DNA of 64,000 nt from Limanda limanda (GCF_963576545.1 NC_083656.1:7940811-8004810), one strand, 5' to 3'. Counted from the first letter of the stretch, positions 45,021 through 58,250 are shown. The notes: generated by a model from the sequence alone, not told the origin. Numbers and translations are program-made.

Positions 45021-46137
45021 GAGGGGCAGTGTTGTAACAGTAAAAGAGGAGGACCGGGGTGACAGTGCCGCTGTCATGTAGGAGCTAGTAATTTAAGACG
45101 GTGTTCATTGGCACCGGAGGAACCAGTGCTGAAGACAAGTGGGGGTTGGGGGGGGGGGGGTAAGTGAATGTAGTCTATGAGAAAGTCCTGCCATTGCATG
45201 TGCACACATGCTCACACAGGCAAATATTCAGACACAGCTGCAGCTGGCAGAGGGGTCGAGAGGACATTCTGAGGAGGTGGGTGAGGAGCGTGAAGGTGAC
45301 ACCCCCCCGACTGTGGCGACGGGATAGAGAGACTTTTGAAAGAGTGCAGAGAGAGAGGGAGGGAGGGTGCCGGAGCGCATGCCCTGACAAGTGTCTCCTC
45401 CTCAGCCCTGCTATTGCAAATGTTCTCACACACTAATCTCTCCAGCAGGTTTTACAAGCATGCCAAGGAAAACGGAGCCCTGGCAAGCTCTGGGCTTTCC
45501 GACCACCCCCCCCCCCCCTCTTGGCCTCCTTCCTCTTTCTGGTTCTCGCGTTCCCTCCACCCTCCCGTCTGCCCTGCTAACGGACACGCCGCCTGGGCTT
45601 GAGCAGGCCCCGTGGCCTCTGACCCTCCTCCGCTGCTCAAGGCCCCTCCCCCTTCCCCACTCTGCGACCTGAAAACTCTCCTGCTATGAGGGGGCCCCCC
45701 GGGTAACTCAAGAGCCATTCCAATGTGACAAATTGCTCCGGAGTTCCAGGATAACTCTCTCTTCCCCTCCGTAACTCTTCCTGCCCCCCCCCTCCTCCCA
45801 CACACACCAACACTAACCAGCCCCCCCTTGACAGACCCACCCTGGAAGAGCCACCCAGCGGTTGAGCCCCGGCACCCGGTTGTGTGGCAGACGGCTTCTC
45901 CTTCTCCCCCCCCCCACCCCCTGCTCCGTTCTCTTCCCCAACCCTGCGCCCCCTCCTCGCCTGGCCAGTCCCACAATGGGAGCTGAATGACTCAATTGTC
46001 TCTGATGAAGTGAAAGACAAGGGACTCCTCTAAATCCTTACAGAGGGATGAACTCACTCTCACTGTCCTGATTTCCATGTCAACTATTGCGTTCCCAAGC
46101 ACAAGGAGGGGGGGGTGACGGTGGGGGCGGTTTGCAA
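45021..46137. other. GC-rich low-complexity DNA, no gene supported
   Basis: G and C homopolymers at 45,149-45,161, 45,505-45,518 and 45,906-45,920, and C-rich stretches 45,590-45,970. Overlapping open frames on both strands here (up to 174 codons) arise from GC-rich, stop-poor composition. Confidence 0.55.
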
Positions 46138-46380
46138 GGGCTGAAACAATTATTAGTTTCATTATTGATTATTTTGTCCACTCTGATTTGTCTATAGAAT
46201 CAGTCGGCCTATGCAAATAAAAAGATCCCAACGTCCCGAAGTGATGTTTTTATATTATTTGTGGTCCAAATCCCAAATATAAGCCATTGCCAACATTCAT
46301 GATTTAAAACATTTGTTGATGATTAATTATCCATCGATTAATTCACATCAAAGTTGCTTAATCACAGTTTTGTTATTATA
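46138..46380. mobile_element. decayed hAT-like MITE
   Basis: Begins GGGCTGAAACAATTATTAG and ends with ATCGATTAATTCACATC and AAGTTGCTTAATCACAG. Alternating TTGATTA and AATTAATCGATTAAT motifs are typical of an abundant fish hAT-type element with GGGCTGAAACGATTAATCG ends. Interior decayed and non-coding; exact ends uncertain. Confidence 0.5.
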
Positions 46381-49300
46381 CTATTTCTGATAATGGCACT
46401 TCCTTCTTGCATGCTGGACCTCTCGCCCATACATGAGTGACTCCTGCTGCACCAGGGTTTGGCATGTTGTGAGCCACAGTGTTAACCCAGATCCACACCG
46501 ACTGTCATCGCGGTAAAAAAAAACTAGCTGGGGCCGGGGTCCAGGTGTCACAGGAGAAGCAGGTTGAAGACAAATGGAAGGGCAATCCCGAGCACTCACA
46601 CATCGTCCTCACACGTCCTCACACCAGCTTTCCACCACTGTTGTTACTAATTCAACAAGCAGCAACAGAAGCAATTTGACCTAAAACACTACTTCCTGGT
46701 ACTGCTGCTAGACTCTGATCTTCCAAAATAAACCATTTTTTTCCACATCCCATCAAACATTAACCAAACGTCAATACATGCTATTGACAAAAAAATCTGG
46801 GAGAAGTCTTTCTCATAAATGTTTTAGTGTGAACGACGGACACGGAAAGTGCAGGATTGTTCTGCTCGTTTCTGGTCAACAACCAGCTCCTCCTTCCATC
46901 AATGCCCCATCTGATGTATTCATCACATGCGGCCTGGCGGCTGGAGCAGCAGCCACCACACAGCTTGTTCATTTTGTTTTGGATTAAGAGCAGAGGGCTT
47001 CGCACCAATCAAACAAACAGGGCTCCGTATGTGCCAATATGGCTCCCAAACACTGGTCCCCTTTCCAGCAGGGGACCAGGGACCACAGATGATGAGGACC
47101 ACTGGGGCTCCATCAAGCATCCCAGCCATGTGAGGCCGTTCAAGCAAGGAGGGGAGACAGACAGATAGCAGCTTGGGTTTAAAGTCAGCATATGGATGCT
47201 GGGTGCTGTTCTACAGAGTCCAGCGGATCTTTAGCCCATCTGTGGCCTCCTCATATCACCGCTATGACATAGCTTTACTTGCATATTATCCTCAGTGTGC
47301 ACAGATAGCATATGTACATTCACAGTGATCCCCCTCCCCCCAATATACTGTATATGTATTTACATATGCACACCTGAACAACAATGCTCACCCATATTTG
47401 TACATCCTGTGGTCCACAGACCCGGCAGCTCCTCTGGGAGTGCGCTCAGAGATGGGATTGACAGCTTGCAGATTAAACCAATCAGACTGCTACTATAAAG
47501 AGCTTTATTTAAGGCTGAAATGATCAAGGCTAGTAAGAGGAGCCCATTCAAAGCTCTGCGAGTAAACTGCACAGAGCTTAAGAGATTAGTTCATCCAGTT
47601 TGACTACAATTTTATCCCTTTAAAAAACGAGAGCCGAGCATATTGTCTTGATCTGTTGCGGATATTGCCTGAAGTCTCTGTCCTCACTCACAGGTGCAAG
47701 AGAAGAAGCCAACACGTGGTTGTACAAGCACGTAATTTGTTGAGGAGGGGACGGTAATTTTCTGTAATTGAGGGAGGGAGAAGCTTAATGCAACGCAGAC
47801 CCTTTGAAATCCCCTTGGTTAAAAAACAATACTAATAATAAAAGCCACCAGCCCACTGAGACATGTGATACGTTGTTGTGTCTGTTGGAAGACTTCAGTG
47901 TAAACAAATGGATTTGGTTTGTTTACCGCCAAGTGAATGGAAGTAGCCAAAGAATTTCTCGACAAACCTGGGAGAAAGTTAGCAGACACAAGAGGGCCCA
48001 TCATGGCTGCTTTGATTCCACTAATGCACATTTTATGAGTAAATATAAAAAAGAAAAAAAAAAAACCCCACCTGCTCTGATAGCCAGAGGCATTTTGCAA
48101 CCAGGAAAATAAAAGTGGAATGTGGGAAGGCCTGGGGTTTGTGTGCCCTGGGGCTGGAAGGGGTCCGCTGGGCCCATATTTACTCTAAAGCCAGAACACC
48201 TAGGGGGTTCCACTGGCCCTGACAGCACTGAGGCAGCCGACCTGATCCAAAACCTCCCCTCCGCACCTCCTACCCTTACCCCGTTTGCCAACAATCTCCA
48301 CCTCCACCTCAAACTCCCCTTCTCACTCTTTCTTGCTGGAAAACTCACCCCGACACTCTCATGTAAGCCTTTCTTCCACACGGAGCATGTGCACGTGACC
48401 TCTCCATCCTCTCTACGAAACTCAGACTGAACTCACCCTTAAAAAAGGAGGCTGAAGAAACAGGCTTATGAAATACTGATGTTGCAGACATCTCAGGAAG
48501 TGATTATTAAAAAGAGAGAGAATTGCTTGGTTTGGAAATAGATGTGGTTTGGTGTCTTATTTCCATGAACACTTGACTTTTAACTGGCCTGTTCTGGAAG
48601 TTAGTTCCGCTCTTTTAAACACCGGTTCATGAGTGTGGCTTTGCTCTGACACTGTTTGCATAGCAGGTGTGGACAAATGTGCTGTTCAAACAGCAGCTGA
48701 TTGACCGGAAAGTTTTAAACGGTTGCGCAACACATAGCCGACACAAGTTTTTTGACAACAATCACAGAGCCAAAATTGCTCAATAGACCTAAGTTTAGCA
48801 AAAACACAGCTCCCTACCTATAATTAAAGTGATTGGATGATGACAGACTCTGGCAGCGATTACACCTGAATGCACATACACGGCAGCATTCTCAAAGGAA
48901 GTGTGAGGGTGACATGATTGCAGTCCAAAACACACCGGCTTCTAAACAAGGCTCAGAAAGTAAACACCATTCAATTCTGACTTTTGCACCCCCTCCCCCC
49001 GTACCCACTGTCCCTCTCCCTGTGTCATTAAGAGTATCTCTTGGCTGCTCTATAAATAGTGGCAGGGAGGGTGAAGGCCAGCAGGGGCTGGCTAGTCTTC
49101 CATCAGCCTCGCTAATGAACAGGCGCTCTGGCACCTTTAGCATCAGGCTCTGCTGCAGAATGCCTCTGCTTTAAGGTGTTTCTGCTGCTTCACAGAGCTG
49201 CACTGGCTGCTCTTCTCTGCGAATGATTCTCCCTCTTTCCTTCTCTGAGTAAAGACTCAGTCAACAATATAATTTGGACTCTTAGGCGGTTTCTTTGACT

Positions 49301-49544
49301 TCCATAATAAACAAAGTGGGTTAATTGTTATGCAGCTGGAAGCTAGGATTATTGCAATGGTAATACTTACAGCCTAATCAATGCATCTTAGATACTCACA
49401 TTAAGACAACAATTACAGTTGATTTAAATGGGATTACAAGTCAATACTCCCTAGTGTGGTTATTTTTCATGCTTTCATTTTGTGCTCAAGCTGCGAAGGC
49501 TACAACTAGAATTACCGCCTTGTGGTTGTATGCCTAGGCCAATC
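46381..49544. other. intergenic or intronic, no gene seen
   Basis: Ordinary complexity, with no exon-like frame or identifiable repeat. A short A run (48,054-48,065) and a CTCC-rich stretch (48,255-48,330) are present. Confidence 0.55.
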
Positions 49545-49900
49545 AGTGGTGAACTTGACTTGAGACATGTGACCACTACAGTTCAGCTCACCTTTGAGTC
49601 CGAGCGAATATTTCTGCCAAATTTAGAGATCTTCCCTTATAGCAATTCTAAGATATCAAATTCAAGAGGCCAAAAAATGTGTTTGTGAACTTTGCACAAC
49701 CGAAATCTAATCAGTTCATCCTCCAGTCCAAGCAGTGCTCCTGACATATTATGTTCACGAGAATGAAAATAAGTTTTCTGAGTTCACACTGAACTTGACC
49801 TCAAACCACAAAAGTTCATCTGTCAGTCAAAGTGGACATTTTAACAAAATTTAAAGAAATTCGCTCAAGAGTTTTGCACTTTTTTGTCACGAGGTTTATG
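49545..49900 (+). repeat. decayed dispersed repeat with internal monomers
   Basis: Two or three diverged monomers of about 130-160 bp share AGTTCATC(C/T), GAGTCC / CAGTCC / CAGTCA, AAATTTA(G/A)AGA and AACTTGACC motifs. The arrangement recalls a monomeric repeat widespread in teleosts (GTTCATCC...AAATTTGAAGAAATTCCCTCAAG). AAATTTAAAGAAATTCGCTC near 49,850 is a clear copy of that last motif. Family name unknown to me. Confidence 0.6.
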
Positions 49901-51600
49901 TTGCCAAAAGTGCACGTTTGTATTATGTTGCTGCTTGAATATGCCATGAATACTTTCAGTCACCCAAGTAACAGGATATATGTGCTGAGTCAAAGGCTAC
50001 TGGATTTACTGGTTTTGTCACAAGGATGTTTTGCCACTTACCAGTTAAATGAAGGGTGAAACATCGTAAAGGTTAAAACAACAAATCAAATTTGTGTCTA
50101 CTTTCCTGTTCGTTTCCTTTGTGCTAATGTGTAGGCTACAACACATCCCCCCTGTGTCAACTAGTATAAAACATCATCGTGTGGCATTAGATGATTAAAC
50201 TCTTACTTTACAGTATCTATTATTTAGATGTTGTATTTATTTATTATTTACTGTACTGTGTGAATTCTGATATTCTGTGCATTACTGACGGTAATCAGTA
50301 GGTGAGTCACATCCAAGCGGAAGTAGGCTGCTGGATTGACAGGGCAAAGATCAGGTCCTGGACTTCCCTGGCTGGAGACACGTACACACTGACCTACTTA
50401 GAGGCTACATGGGGGTGAACAGGCACGTCTGCGGGACTAGGTGTGTCTGAGCCCCTTATGCAAGGCCAGACCAGAGGCTGGGAGGAGAAGAGGTTGGGCA
50501 ACTCATACTCTCACAACACGCTTACCATTGCTTGCAGGGAGCAGGGTTAGGGTAGAGTTAAAAAGGTGAAAGGCAGATGAGCTTTGCTGAGGGAGAAGAG
50601 TCGGCCGATTGCAGCGCCCACGTTCTGCCGGCGAATGCTGTATTTGGTATTGTGCTGGAGGAGAGCTGCCCTTGATGTTGGGCGTCTGGTTTTGTTCTGC
50701 GAGAGTTCACTATGAATTAGTTAAACGGTAGACTGGATATAAGGAAGCTATGAAACATGCCTCAGAGGGAGAGAGTGTGTACACTCACAGGCTTCACAGA
50801 GACTTCCGATATTCAGAAATCACTACGCGCTATCACACAATTCCACCCACGCATATTCATCAATCAGAAGGCATTAAGTCGGAGGCATCACACACAAATA
50901 CCAACAGGCAATTAATCTTCACAAAAGCATCACATGAAACCAACAAACACTCAGTCTGTTGGGTTTCTCTTTCGTACTTGCACATACACCTTGAAGCAGT
51001 TCGACCTCTATATTCATGAGGCCTTCTCCCTCAGCAAGCCTAAAGCCCAGAATTTTAAAGCTTTCAAAACAAATCTCAAATATTGTTTCAGGTGATAGAT
51101 TTGTAACCCATCCAAGTGGGCTCATCTGTATTAGGTTGAATTTGCTTTTACCTAACCAATGATTGCTGTTACGAAACAGTCTTTGCTATGATATCAAGGC
51201 AAGGAAGAAGGGAAAGAATAAATCTCACACGAGCAATTACATGCACACTCACACAGCAGGGTACTGCCGCTTGGCCACGGTAGCTTAATGAATAAATAAG
51301 TAATAAGGGCTTGGTTATTGGAGCTCATTAAAATTGGAGATGCTTCCATGACAATAAGACCTGAGGAAGGTCAGGGGAGGCATCTTTGTGGTTCGGGGCC
51401 AGAGTGGGTGCCAACACCCCCACCGCTGCTGTCCCACCCGAATCTGACCACGTTACCCCCGCCGCCACCTCCCAATCAGCTCTGTCAGTGACGCACCCTC
51501 CGCGGTACCCCCCCCCCTCCTTTCCCTGACACACAGCACCGTAAGCAGCTTCGTGCTTGTACGCATGCAACTGCAAGCACAGGCTTAAAAAAAAAAGACA
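49901..51600. other. intergenic or intronic, no gene seen
   Basis: Plain DNA; AT-rich at 50,190-50,270. A C run lies at 51,507-51,519 and an A run at 51,586-51,596. Confidence 0.55.
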
Positions 51601-51614
51601 CACACACCTCTCTC

Positions 51615-52130
51615 ATGGTTAATTACCACTTAGCTCAATCACACAGTGATCCATCCATAAGAGACGCACACCCCACACACACGCACCCCCGCAACACAAA
51701 CAGCAGCACACATGCCAATTATTGATGAATCTTTAATACGCCGTTTTACAAAGTCTCCATCTCATTTCCTACAACTGAGCAGATGATTACTCCTCCAATA
51801 AGACAAGAAATTTAAATACAGCTTTTTGAATCTGTTCTGCATGCACGTGACTGAGAAAGTTATCTCAGCACAATATTATTGAAAAATTGAAATAAAGTGG
51901 CCTGAGCGATTTGGCTAACTTTTTTATTTTTTTTGTTTGCTCCTCCTGCCTTGCATCCAGCTCTCTATAAAACCCCTGGACAAAAATCCCACACTGCAAT
52001 AACATGTCAATAATGAGCTGAGGCCATCTATTGATCAGCTTAATTTTGCATCTATTAGCTAGGGAACGGCTTGCTCCGGGGGCGAAGGAAGCCAGGCGCT
52101 AACACGCACCGACAGGCTGGATGGAGATCA
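51615..52130. promoter_or_regulatory. candidate conserved non-coding element
   Basis: Complex sequence starting with GGTTAATTACC (TTAATTA at 51,619-51,625) and rich in homeodomain-type cores (ATTATTGATGAATC, TGATCAGCTTAATTTTGC at about 52,035). CA-rich patch at 51,670-51,710 interrupts it. Confidence 0.42.
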
Positions 52131-52489
52131 TTACAACTGATGTTCACACACACGCTGTGATTGACATGGAGATAAGGCAGGAGAGAGAGCCCGGGCTCGC
52201 ACGCCTCCCCGCACACTAAGCTAATGATACACCAAACGTGAAACGTGTGCTTGGTGTGTGTACTGCCGTGTGTGCCTGTGTGTGTGTGTGCGGTGCAAGC
52301 GTCTATCTAGAAACAGAGTTGGAGCAAGAAGAAAAAAAGAGGAGAAGAAAAAGCAGGCCACACGCCTTTGCTAATTGGCACAGTCAGACTGGGAAGCTCA
52401 TAAAAGACGAAAAAGCATTTAGTGGAGCACCTCAGCTTTCTGCATCGCAGAAGTCTGTGTCATTTAAATACGGTTGACTATACCACCGA

Positions 52490-52640
52490 AGAACCTGGCT
52501 TTGACCTGGAATGACCAGATTCATCTGATTCTTCCTTAATTTCGAGAGTTTGCATAATAAACTCAGTTGAGACGCTCATTACGAGAATTGTTTGTTTTCC
52601 TGAGAGCAAATGAATGCGTACTTCATGTTCCCCGAGTCAA
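52490..52640. promoter_or_regulatory. candidate conserved non-coding element, short
   Basis: Unique sequence with GAGTTTGCATAATAAACTC, an imperfect palindrome, and CTCATTACGAG. No simple repeats inside. Confidence 0.3.
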
Positions 52641-53066
52641 CACAGCAACCAAAGCAAGGAGAAGGTCGTTCTGCCTTTGTGAGCGTTTCCTCTCTTTTTC
52701 TCACATTCAGAAGAAGTGATGTTGAGAGGATGGATGGATTATTCAAACACACAGAGAGAGAGAGAGAGCGTGCAGAAAACAATATGGTGTGATGCCCTCT
52801 TCCTCTAGCTAACCTATCTAGCACCGCTGCAGCAAGGGGGAGCCTGGCTTGGCATTGATGCAACCAGCTGCAATATAGGATGCTGCCTGGTATCCACACG
52901 GAGGGAAGAGGGATGGAAAGGGCTGGGCACTGGAACTGCACCTTTTACCACTCCGTCAGAAAGAAACGACTGAATCTTTGTGTACACCATCTGTATATCT
53001 GAGTTTCTACGGGGAGGAGGTCTTGTTTTATGCCAGATAGGTTATATGGAGGTGAGGTCAAAGGCG

Positions 53067-53470
53067 CTCACACACACACACACGTACACACACACACACA
53101 AAAACACCCTTGGCTGCAAACTGTGTGTTTTTGTCAGCTGAGGGATGCAGCGAAGGGATCGAGGGAGCAGCGGGAGGAGGGAGGGAGGTGAGGGAAGAGG
53201 GGGGGGGGAGGGAGGGAGGAAAAAAAGCCCTCAGCCAAGCCATCAAGTTGAACATTGAACTTCACAGTAGTAGCTGCCTTTCTATGCCTCTCCTTTTGAT
53301 GTTACCTCCAAAGCAAAGGATCAAAGGCTTGGAGTGTGGCGTGGGGAAGTCCCAAGCTCTTAGCCTGCCAGCCTGTGATATATGCAAAAGTCTACGCCAA
53401 AAGAGAGAGAGAGAGAGTGGGGCCGAGAGAGAGAGAGAGAGACAGGGAGAGGGAGAGAGCGTGCTCGGGA
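53067..53470. repeat. microsatellite cluster: (CA)n, GGGA-rich, (GA)n
   Basis: CA tracts at 53,069-53,100, purine-rich GGGAGG stretch at 53,170-53,225, and GA tracts at 53,403-53,460. A 250-codon frame through this stretch is a product of purine-rich composition. Confidence 0.85.
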
Positions 53471-53939
53471 AGGGGGGGGAGAGGAAGCTTGCATGGAATG
53501 TGGCTAAACAGTATGTTTTTTGTCTAATGAATGACAAGGGGATGACGCAACCAGCCCCTTGGTTACAGGGTGACGTAGCGCAGGATGGAAATGCACACAC
53601 GGGAGTTTTGGAGAACGGGCGTTCGACACGGAGAGAGGGCTGGGCCTGGAGACAGGGGATGGGACTGAATGGGGCGGAGGTGCAGGGGTATACTGGCGGT
53701 GTTTGTTGCCCTCACAACATCCCCCCCCCCTTTCGCTATCCTCAACCGGCAACGTGGGACAGCCCTCACCCCCATCACGGACCACTTTCGCCTCACACCA
53801 ACCCCCCCCAGGCACCCCCCTCAAACATCAAGGACGCGAGAGGCTGTGTCGTCTCGACATGAATATACAGTGTGGCGTTAAAGCGAGGACAACAGTAAAC
53901 ACAGTGCACACAAAATCCTGGTTGTGTCTCACTGGAGCA

Positions 53940-53942
<3 letters not shown>

Positions 53943-53978
<36 letters not shown>

Positions 53979-54236
53979 AGACACACACACACTGTGGGCT
54001 CAGCTGGGCCAACGAGTGGAGCAGAGGTGTGCTAAAATTGACAAATCTCTGAGAATAACACACACACACACACATACACACACACACACACACATACACA
54101 CACACACACACACATACACACAGGCCCTTTCCCCAAGGCTGTAGGATTAAGAGGTCCAGCTGGCTGACAAGCAGGCCCTTCCTTCCCACGTATCCCTTCG
54201 ACCCCCTCCTCCCCCAACACACACACACACACACAC
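53943..54236. repeat. cluster of four (CA)n microsatellites
   Basis: CA tracts at 53,943-53,975, 53,981-53,992, 54,058-54,122 (higher-order pattern with TACA about every 22 bases) and 54,217-54,236. Confidence 0.95.
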
Positions 54237-54425
54237 GGTTGTACTTCTATCTTAGTGAGGACACTCATTGACATTATACATAGCCCCTTACCCTAACCAT
54301 TCAAAATAAATGCCTAACCCTAAACCTTATTCTTAGCCTAACCTTAAAACCAAGTCTTAACCCTCAAAGCCAAATGAAAAAGTGAGTTATGGTCCTCGCA
54401 GAGATATAAGTACAGGGACACACAC
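54237..54425. repeat. telomere-like minisatellite repeat
   Basis: Directly after a CA tract comes GGTTGTACTTCTATCTTAGT, then GAGGACACTCATTGAC, then degenerate CCTAACC/CTTAACC units (CCTTACCCTAACC, CCTAACCCTAAACC, GCCTAACCTTAAAACC, CTTAACCCTCAAA), and it ends in a second CA block. Such a GTGAGGAC...CCCTAACC unit flanked by CA is widespread in teleost genomes. It is an interstitial repeat, not a chromosome end. Confidence 0.75.
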
Positions 54426-57400
54426 ACCTCAACCACAGGTCTGCCAGCCATCCAGCTCACTGAGCATGCCAGGAGGATGCACCTGAATTTGAAATGGCTC
54501 GACCCTGAACCCGTCTCACCCCCTCCACCCTACCTATTCACCAAAAATGTATCTGACCACAAAAGGTGGTTTCTGTCCAGATTAAAATGAACCATGGCTT
54601 GGGTAGTTTGGACTTTTGGGTATGAGAGCATCCTTAGGAAAAGACAGGGTTCCAGCAAAATATTGGCTGACATAGGCAAGTCGTGGTGGCACGGTGGCAG
54701 TGGTCTTAAAGACAGACATTTCTTGAAAGTCATCAGAGATGGAGAAAGAGTTGGGAAAAATAAGTCGTTGAGCAGGGTGCTGGAGGTAACACATAATGAC
54801 CCCTGTTGATGAAGAAACTGGAGAAAGTGTTACTGAAAGAGAGAACTGGAGTAGACCGAACTATATAAGCCTGACCAAGCTCCCTCACTTCTCAACAGCT
54901 GCCAGGTCGCTTTACGAATGTCTAGAAGAGTATATGGGGAAGGGTGTTGCTTGAGTGTGATTTCATTTTGTCGACAGGGTAGTATGTGCACTCGAATGTG
55001 CAAGAAAAGAAGCGTTCAGTATTCCAATATGGGAGATAACCGAAATCTCAGATTATGTCATTGGAATCGGCTTAACACATGTTTTGAGATTTTGAGATCC
55101 AAATATGACATGCCTTTTCCTGTTCTGTACGATAATTTCTTGTTACACATTGGCTCATATCTCTGCGTTGAGCTAAAACCGGCCAATAGTGTCACCCATG
55201 TCCGTGTATCAGCTCTGTAAACATCTCACTCTCCCAAAACCAAAGAGCACGGATTTAAAAGCCTCATGTCATCAGAGGGTGAAATTCGAGGCTGCTCTGT
55301 TGATTTAGAGGAACCACAAAATGTAAATGAGCTTCAACCAAGAAAAAGCGCTATAATGTCAGAACCAGAAAAAAAAGAAAGCCATATCACATGCTCATCC
55401 TCAAGGGTTCTGTCATACTCACTTTCCCCAGCATGGCCCTTTCGTTCGTGTTTACCAATATTTAAAAGCAGAAAAAGCATGTGAATTCCTAAATGTCCAC
55501 CATAACTAGTGCTAGAGGCCAGAAGTTCTAATGTGGAGAGAAGACGGGGCCAGATTTCAGCGAAGTTTGGACAAAGACAAAACAAGAGTGGCAGCGGTGG
55601 GGTCTTATTTCGGTTGTGATCACGACCGGCGGATACTAAAGCCCGGCTTGGGGCAGACTGGTCCCGATGGATAACTAATGAGAACAGAGAAAAATCTATC
55701 TGGGAATTGACCATGATACCATCGACGGGAGATAAATAGCTACCACAGATTGTGTTGGGTGGGTTGTACAAGGAGAAAGAAATAAGAGAAAATATAAAAG
55801 ACAGACAAGGCAATGGTGTGAGGAAGGAATAAGAAGCGAGTGAGAAGTGGAGAAAGGACCGAGCAGGAGATAGACGGGAGGAAAATAGATTCACAATGAT
55901 GACACGTAAGTGCAAAGGGCGATTAAGGATTTACTTTCAAAAGGACTCCCATTGATCTTTTTTGATAGACCTGCAATAAATCAAACTGGATTGACTCGCA
56001 TGAGAACCAAGCCTAATCCTTTAGTCAGATCCAGAAGAACTCCAACCAAACCAGCTGTTAATTTAGGCTTTACAAGATAAAGCGGGAGAAATCCAACCTG
56101 ATGTACCCTAGGGCAGAGGCTTACATCATCTCTGTAAAGCAATCAACTTATTGCCAGTTTGGAGAGGTAATCAGAGCACATACTGAGAGAGGAGAGGCAG
56201 CGCAGGGAGGGATTTCTGGGTGGAGAGAGGGAGGTGGAAACAAGGCTGAAGAGGTTAAAGGGAGAGCAGATGAATACGAATGTAAGAAACAGAAAATGAT
56301 ACTTAAGAACATTTCAAAAGTGGACTGATTTAAAAAAGAATAAAAATGTATTTCTTTCCGCCATGCTGGGTGGATACACGGGCCTTGTGACTGAAACAAT
56401 GAAACGTAACGGTGAAACAAAAAAACATGTTTACACACACTACATTCCCAATTATCTCCAGGGGGGCAAAGATGAAACGGTGAGGAGCTAGCTCGCTGCA
56501 AACAGTAGCTCCCTGGACTGACAGCAGGGAGTGGAAGGCAGGCTTCATCCCCAGCCCTCTTCCTCCTCCTCACCACCCTGTAATTTCCCTGGAGGCCGGC
56601 CCAGGCCTCGTCCCCATCCCCAGTGGCCGGTGCCACCTCAGCCGGGTCCTGCCAGCCGGGCTGTGGCTGCGACATAGCACAACCATAGTGATTAAAATGG
56701 TTATTTTTGTTTTTGGGGGGAGACAAGAAGGATTTCTTTTCCAAGCTCCGGACGGAAGTATTATAAGACACCATCCTGCCCACACTGATGTATTTTTCAG
56801 TTGCATACTCTGGATTTGTGTTCGCGTTTGTACTGTATGTCAGAGTTCTGTTGGTTTCTCTTCTTGATCAGGAGTGTGGGACCACAACAGAGGATGCGGA
56901 AGATAAAGCCTGAAAAATTACACAACCACCCCCACTGACACAAAAACTCATTAGCTCACCGTCTCCCCTGTCTTTAAGACCTTGTTTACAACGCCAAACA
57001 ACCAGATCAGGACCGAAATCCAATCACGGAGCTTTGCAGGGCTCCTCACCGCGGCCTCGCAGGAGAGCTGAGGAGAAGCAGGCCTTGTAGTCTCTGGACA
57101 CTGTCCAAGAGAAACCAAACCTCAGGAGTCCAAACAAAACCACACATAAAATCGGAGTTAAAACAGCAGCCCTCCATTCAGCCCGTCGTGACCCCACCGG
57201 CTCAAACACACGCGTGCTCCCATTGGCCACAGCGTCTCCCATCCTCTCCTGGTTCCACTGTGTGCACACAGGGATCACTCAGACTTCAGCTGGGCTCCTC
57301 TCATATCACCAAATTGACTGAGGCTTGGCGACTTGGGCTTTGACACGGGTTCGTTGGTGTGAGATACAAACACACACACACACACACACAGTACACATCC

Positions 57401-57529
57401 ATGTAAAGGAGACTGCCACTTAAGCTCAACTCACACCAGCCTGTGCTATCTTTAGTAGCTGGGGTAAACTGTGTAAACCGCACAACAACTCTCCCCCGTC
57501 CCAGCCAGCCTCCCCTCCTCAAATAAGAC
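54426..57529. other. intergenic or intronic, no confident gene
   Basis: Long open frames occur on the minus strand at 55,334-55,915 (193 codons) and 56,148-56,783 (211 codons), but their peptides are unrecognised and lack splice or codon support. A CA tract lies at 57,369-57,390. The stretch 56,560-56,700 is GC-rich and complex and might be regulatory. Confidence 0.45.
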
Positions 57530-57705
57530 GGCCTGGCTCTTTAGCGGAGGCTGCCCACTGGCACCTCCCTCCACGGCCGCAAGGTCACATGTTTAATTAC
57601 ACAGAATGTAGTAATCTCACTAGACAGATGGCAAGCAGGACGCTTCTCAATTACTTTAAGCCCAATTGAATCATTATTGATGTTATTTGCTAAATTATGC
57701 CACAG
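57530..57705. promoter_or_regulatory. candidate conserved non-coding element
   Basis: Complex block with CAAGGTCACAT (nuclear-receptor-type AAGGTCA, about 57,581), GTTTAATTACAC (57,591-57,602), CAATTACTTTAAG (57,648) and CCCAATTGAATCATTATTGATG. Three homeodomain-type cores lie within 80 bp. Confidence 0.43.
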
Positions 57706-57839
57706 AGAGAAAAAAACACCACAGAAGCTGGATTTGTGCTACAAGTGTGTGTGTGTGGGTTGGATGATGGAGGTTACAGGGTCGGGGCACTGTTAGGACA
57801 GACGCAGATGTGCCGCTTGCCAAGCGACTGTGACAGAGA

Positions 57840-58250
57840 TCAAAAAGGCGTGAAGAACACAAGCGCATGACTGTGTTAGCTTTTGGAAAAAATGGGAAGT
57901 TTAATACCACAGTGATCAATGCCAGAAAAAACAGACCCTTATTTTTCTCAAACCCCAAACTGGTACAGAACATTGGCCTATGTGGAAACAGTCGGCTCCC
58001 GGCAGCCCAGTTGAGGAAACCGCATGACAAGGCCAATTTAAAACGTGAAGAAAGTGTCTGTCTCTTAAAAGTGAGCCAGGGAAGGGAAAAAAATAAAAGT
58101 TTGGTTTTTGCGGAGTTATTTCTCTTTTTAGGACAACCAGTTTGGGAGCATCCCATGAGCTTGACTTCTCCCCTGAAAAAACCTGAACGGCAAGTGTGAG
58201 CAGGCTCGTCTGTTGTTGCCTCACTCATCATTTCTCAGCCCCCCCCTCCC
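57840..58250. promoter_or_regulatory. candidate conserved non-coding element
   Basis: Uniformly complex, repeat-free sequence over about 400 bp. Minus- and plus-strand frames are both open for over 100 codons here (58,199-57,867 region), but no family resemblance is seen. Confidence 0.35.

Noticed and set aside
45452..45976. Overlapping GC-rich frames on both strands
   Set aside because: GC-rich DNA is stop-poor. Gly/Arg/Glu low-complexity peptides in three frames at once show composition, not coding.
53110..53862. Longest open frame in the window (250 codons, plus strand)
   Set aside because: It runs through GGGAGG and (GA)n repeats and C homopolymers. The peptide is Glu/Arg/Gly low-complexity and has no family resemblance.
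55334..55915. 193-codon minus-strand frame
   Set aside because: Ser/Phe/Leu-rich translation of a purine-rich plus strand; no motif, signal or family match.
56148..56783. 211-codon minus-strand frame
   Set aside because: Unrecognised, no codon or splice support, and overlaps purine-rich simple sequence.
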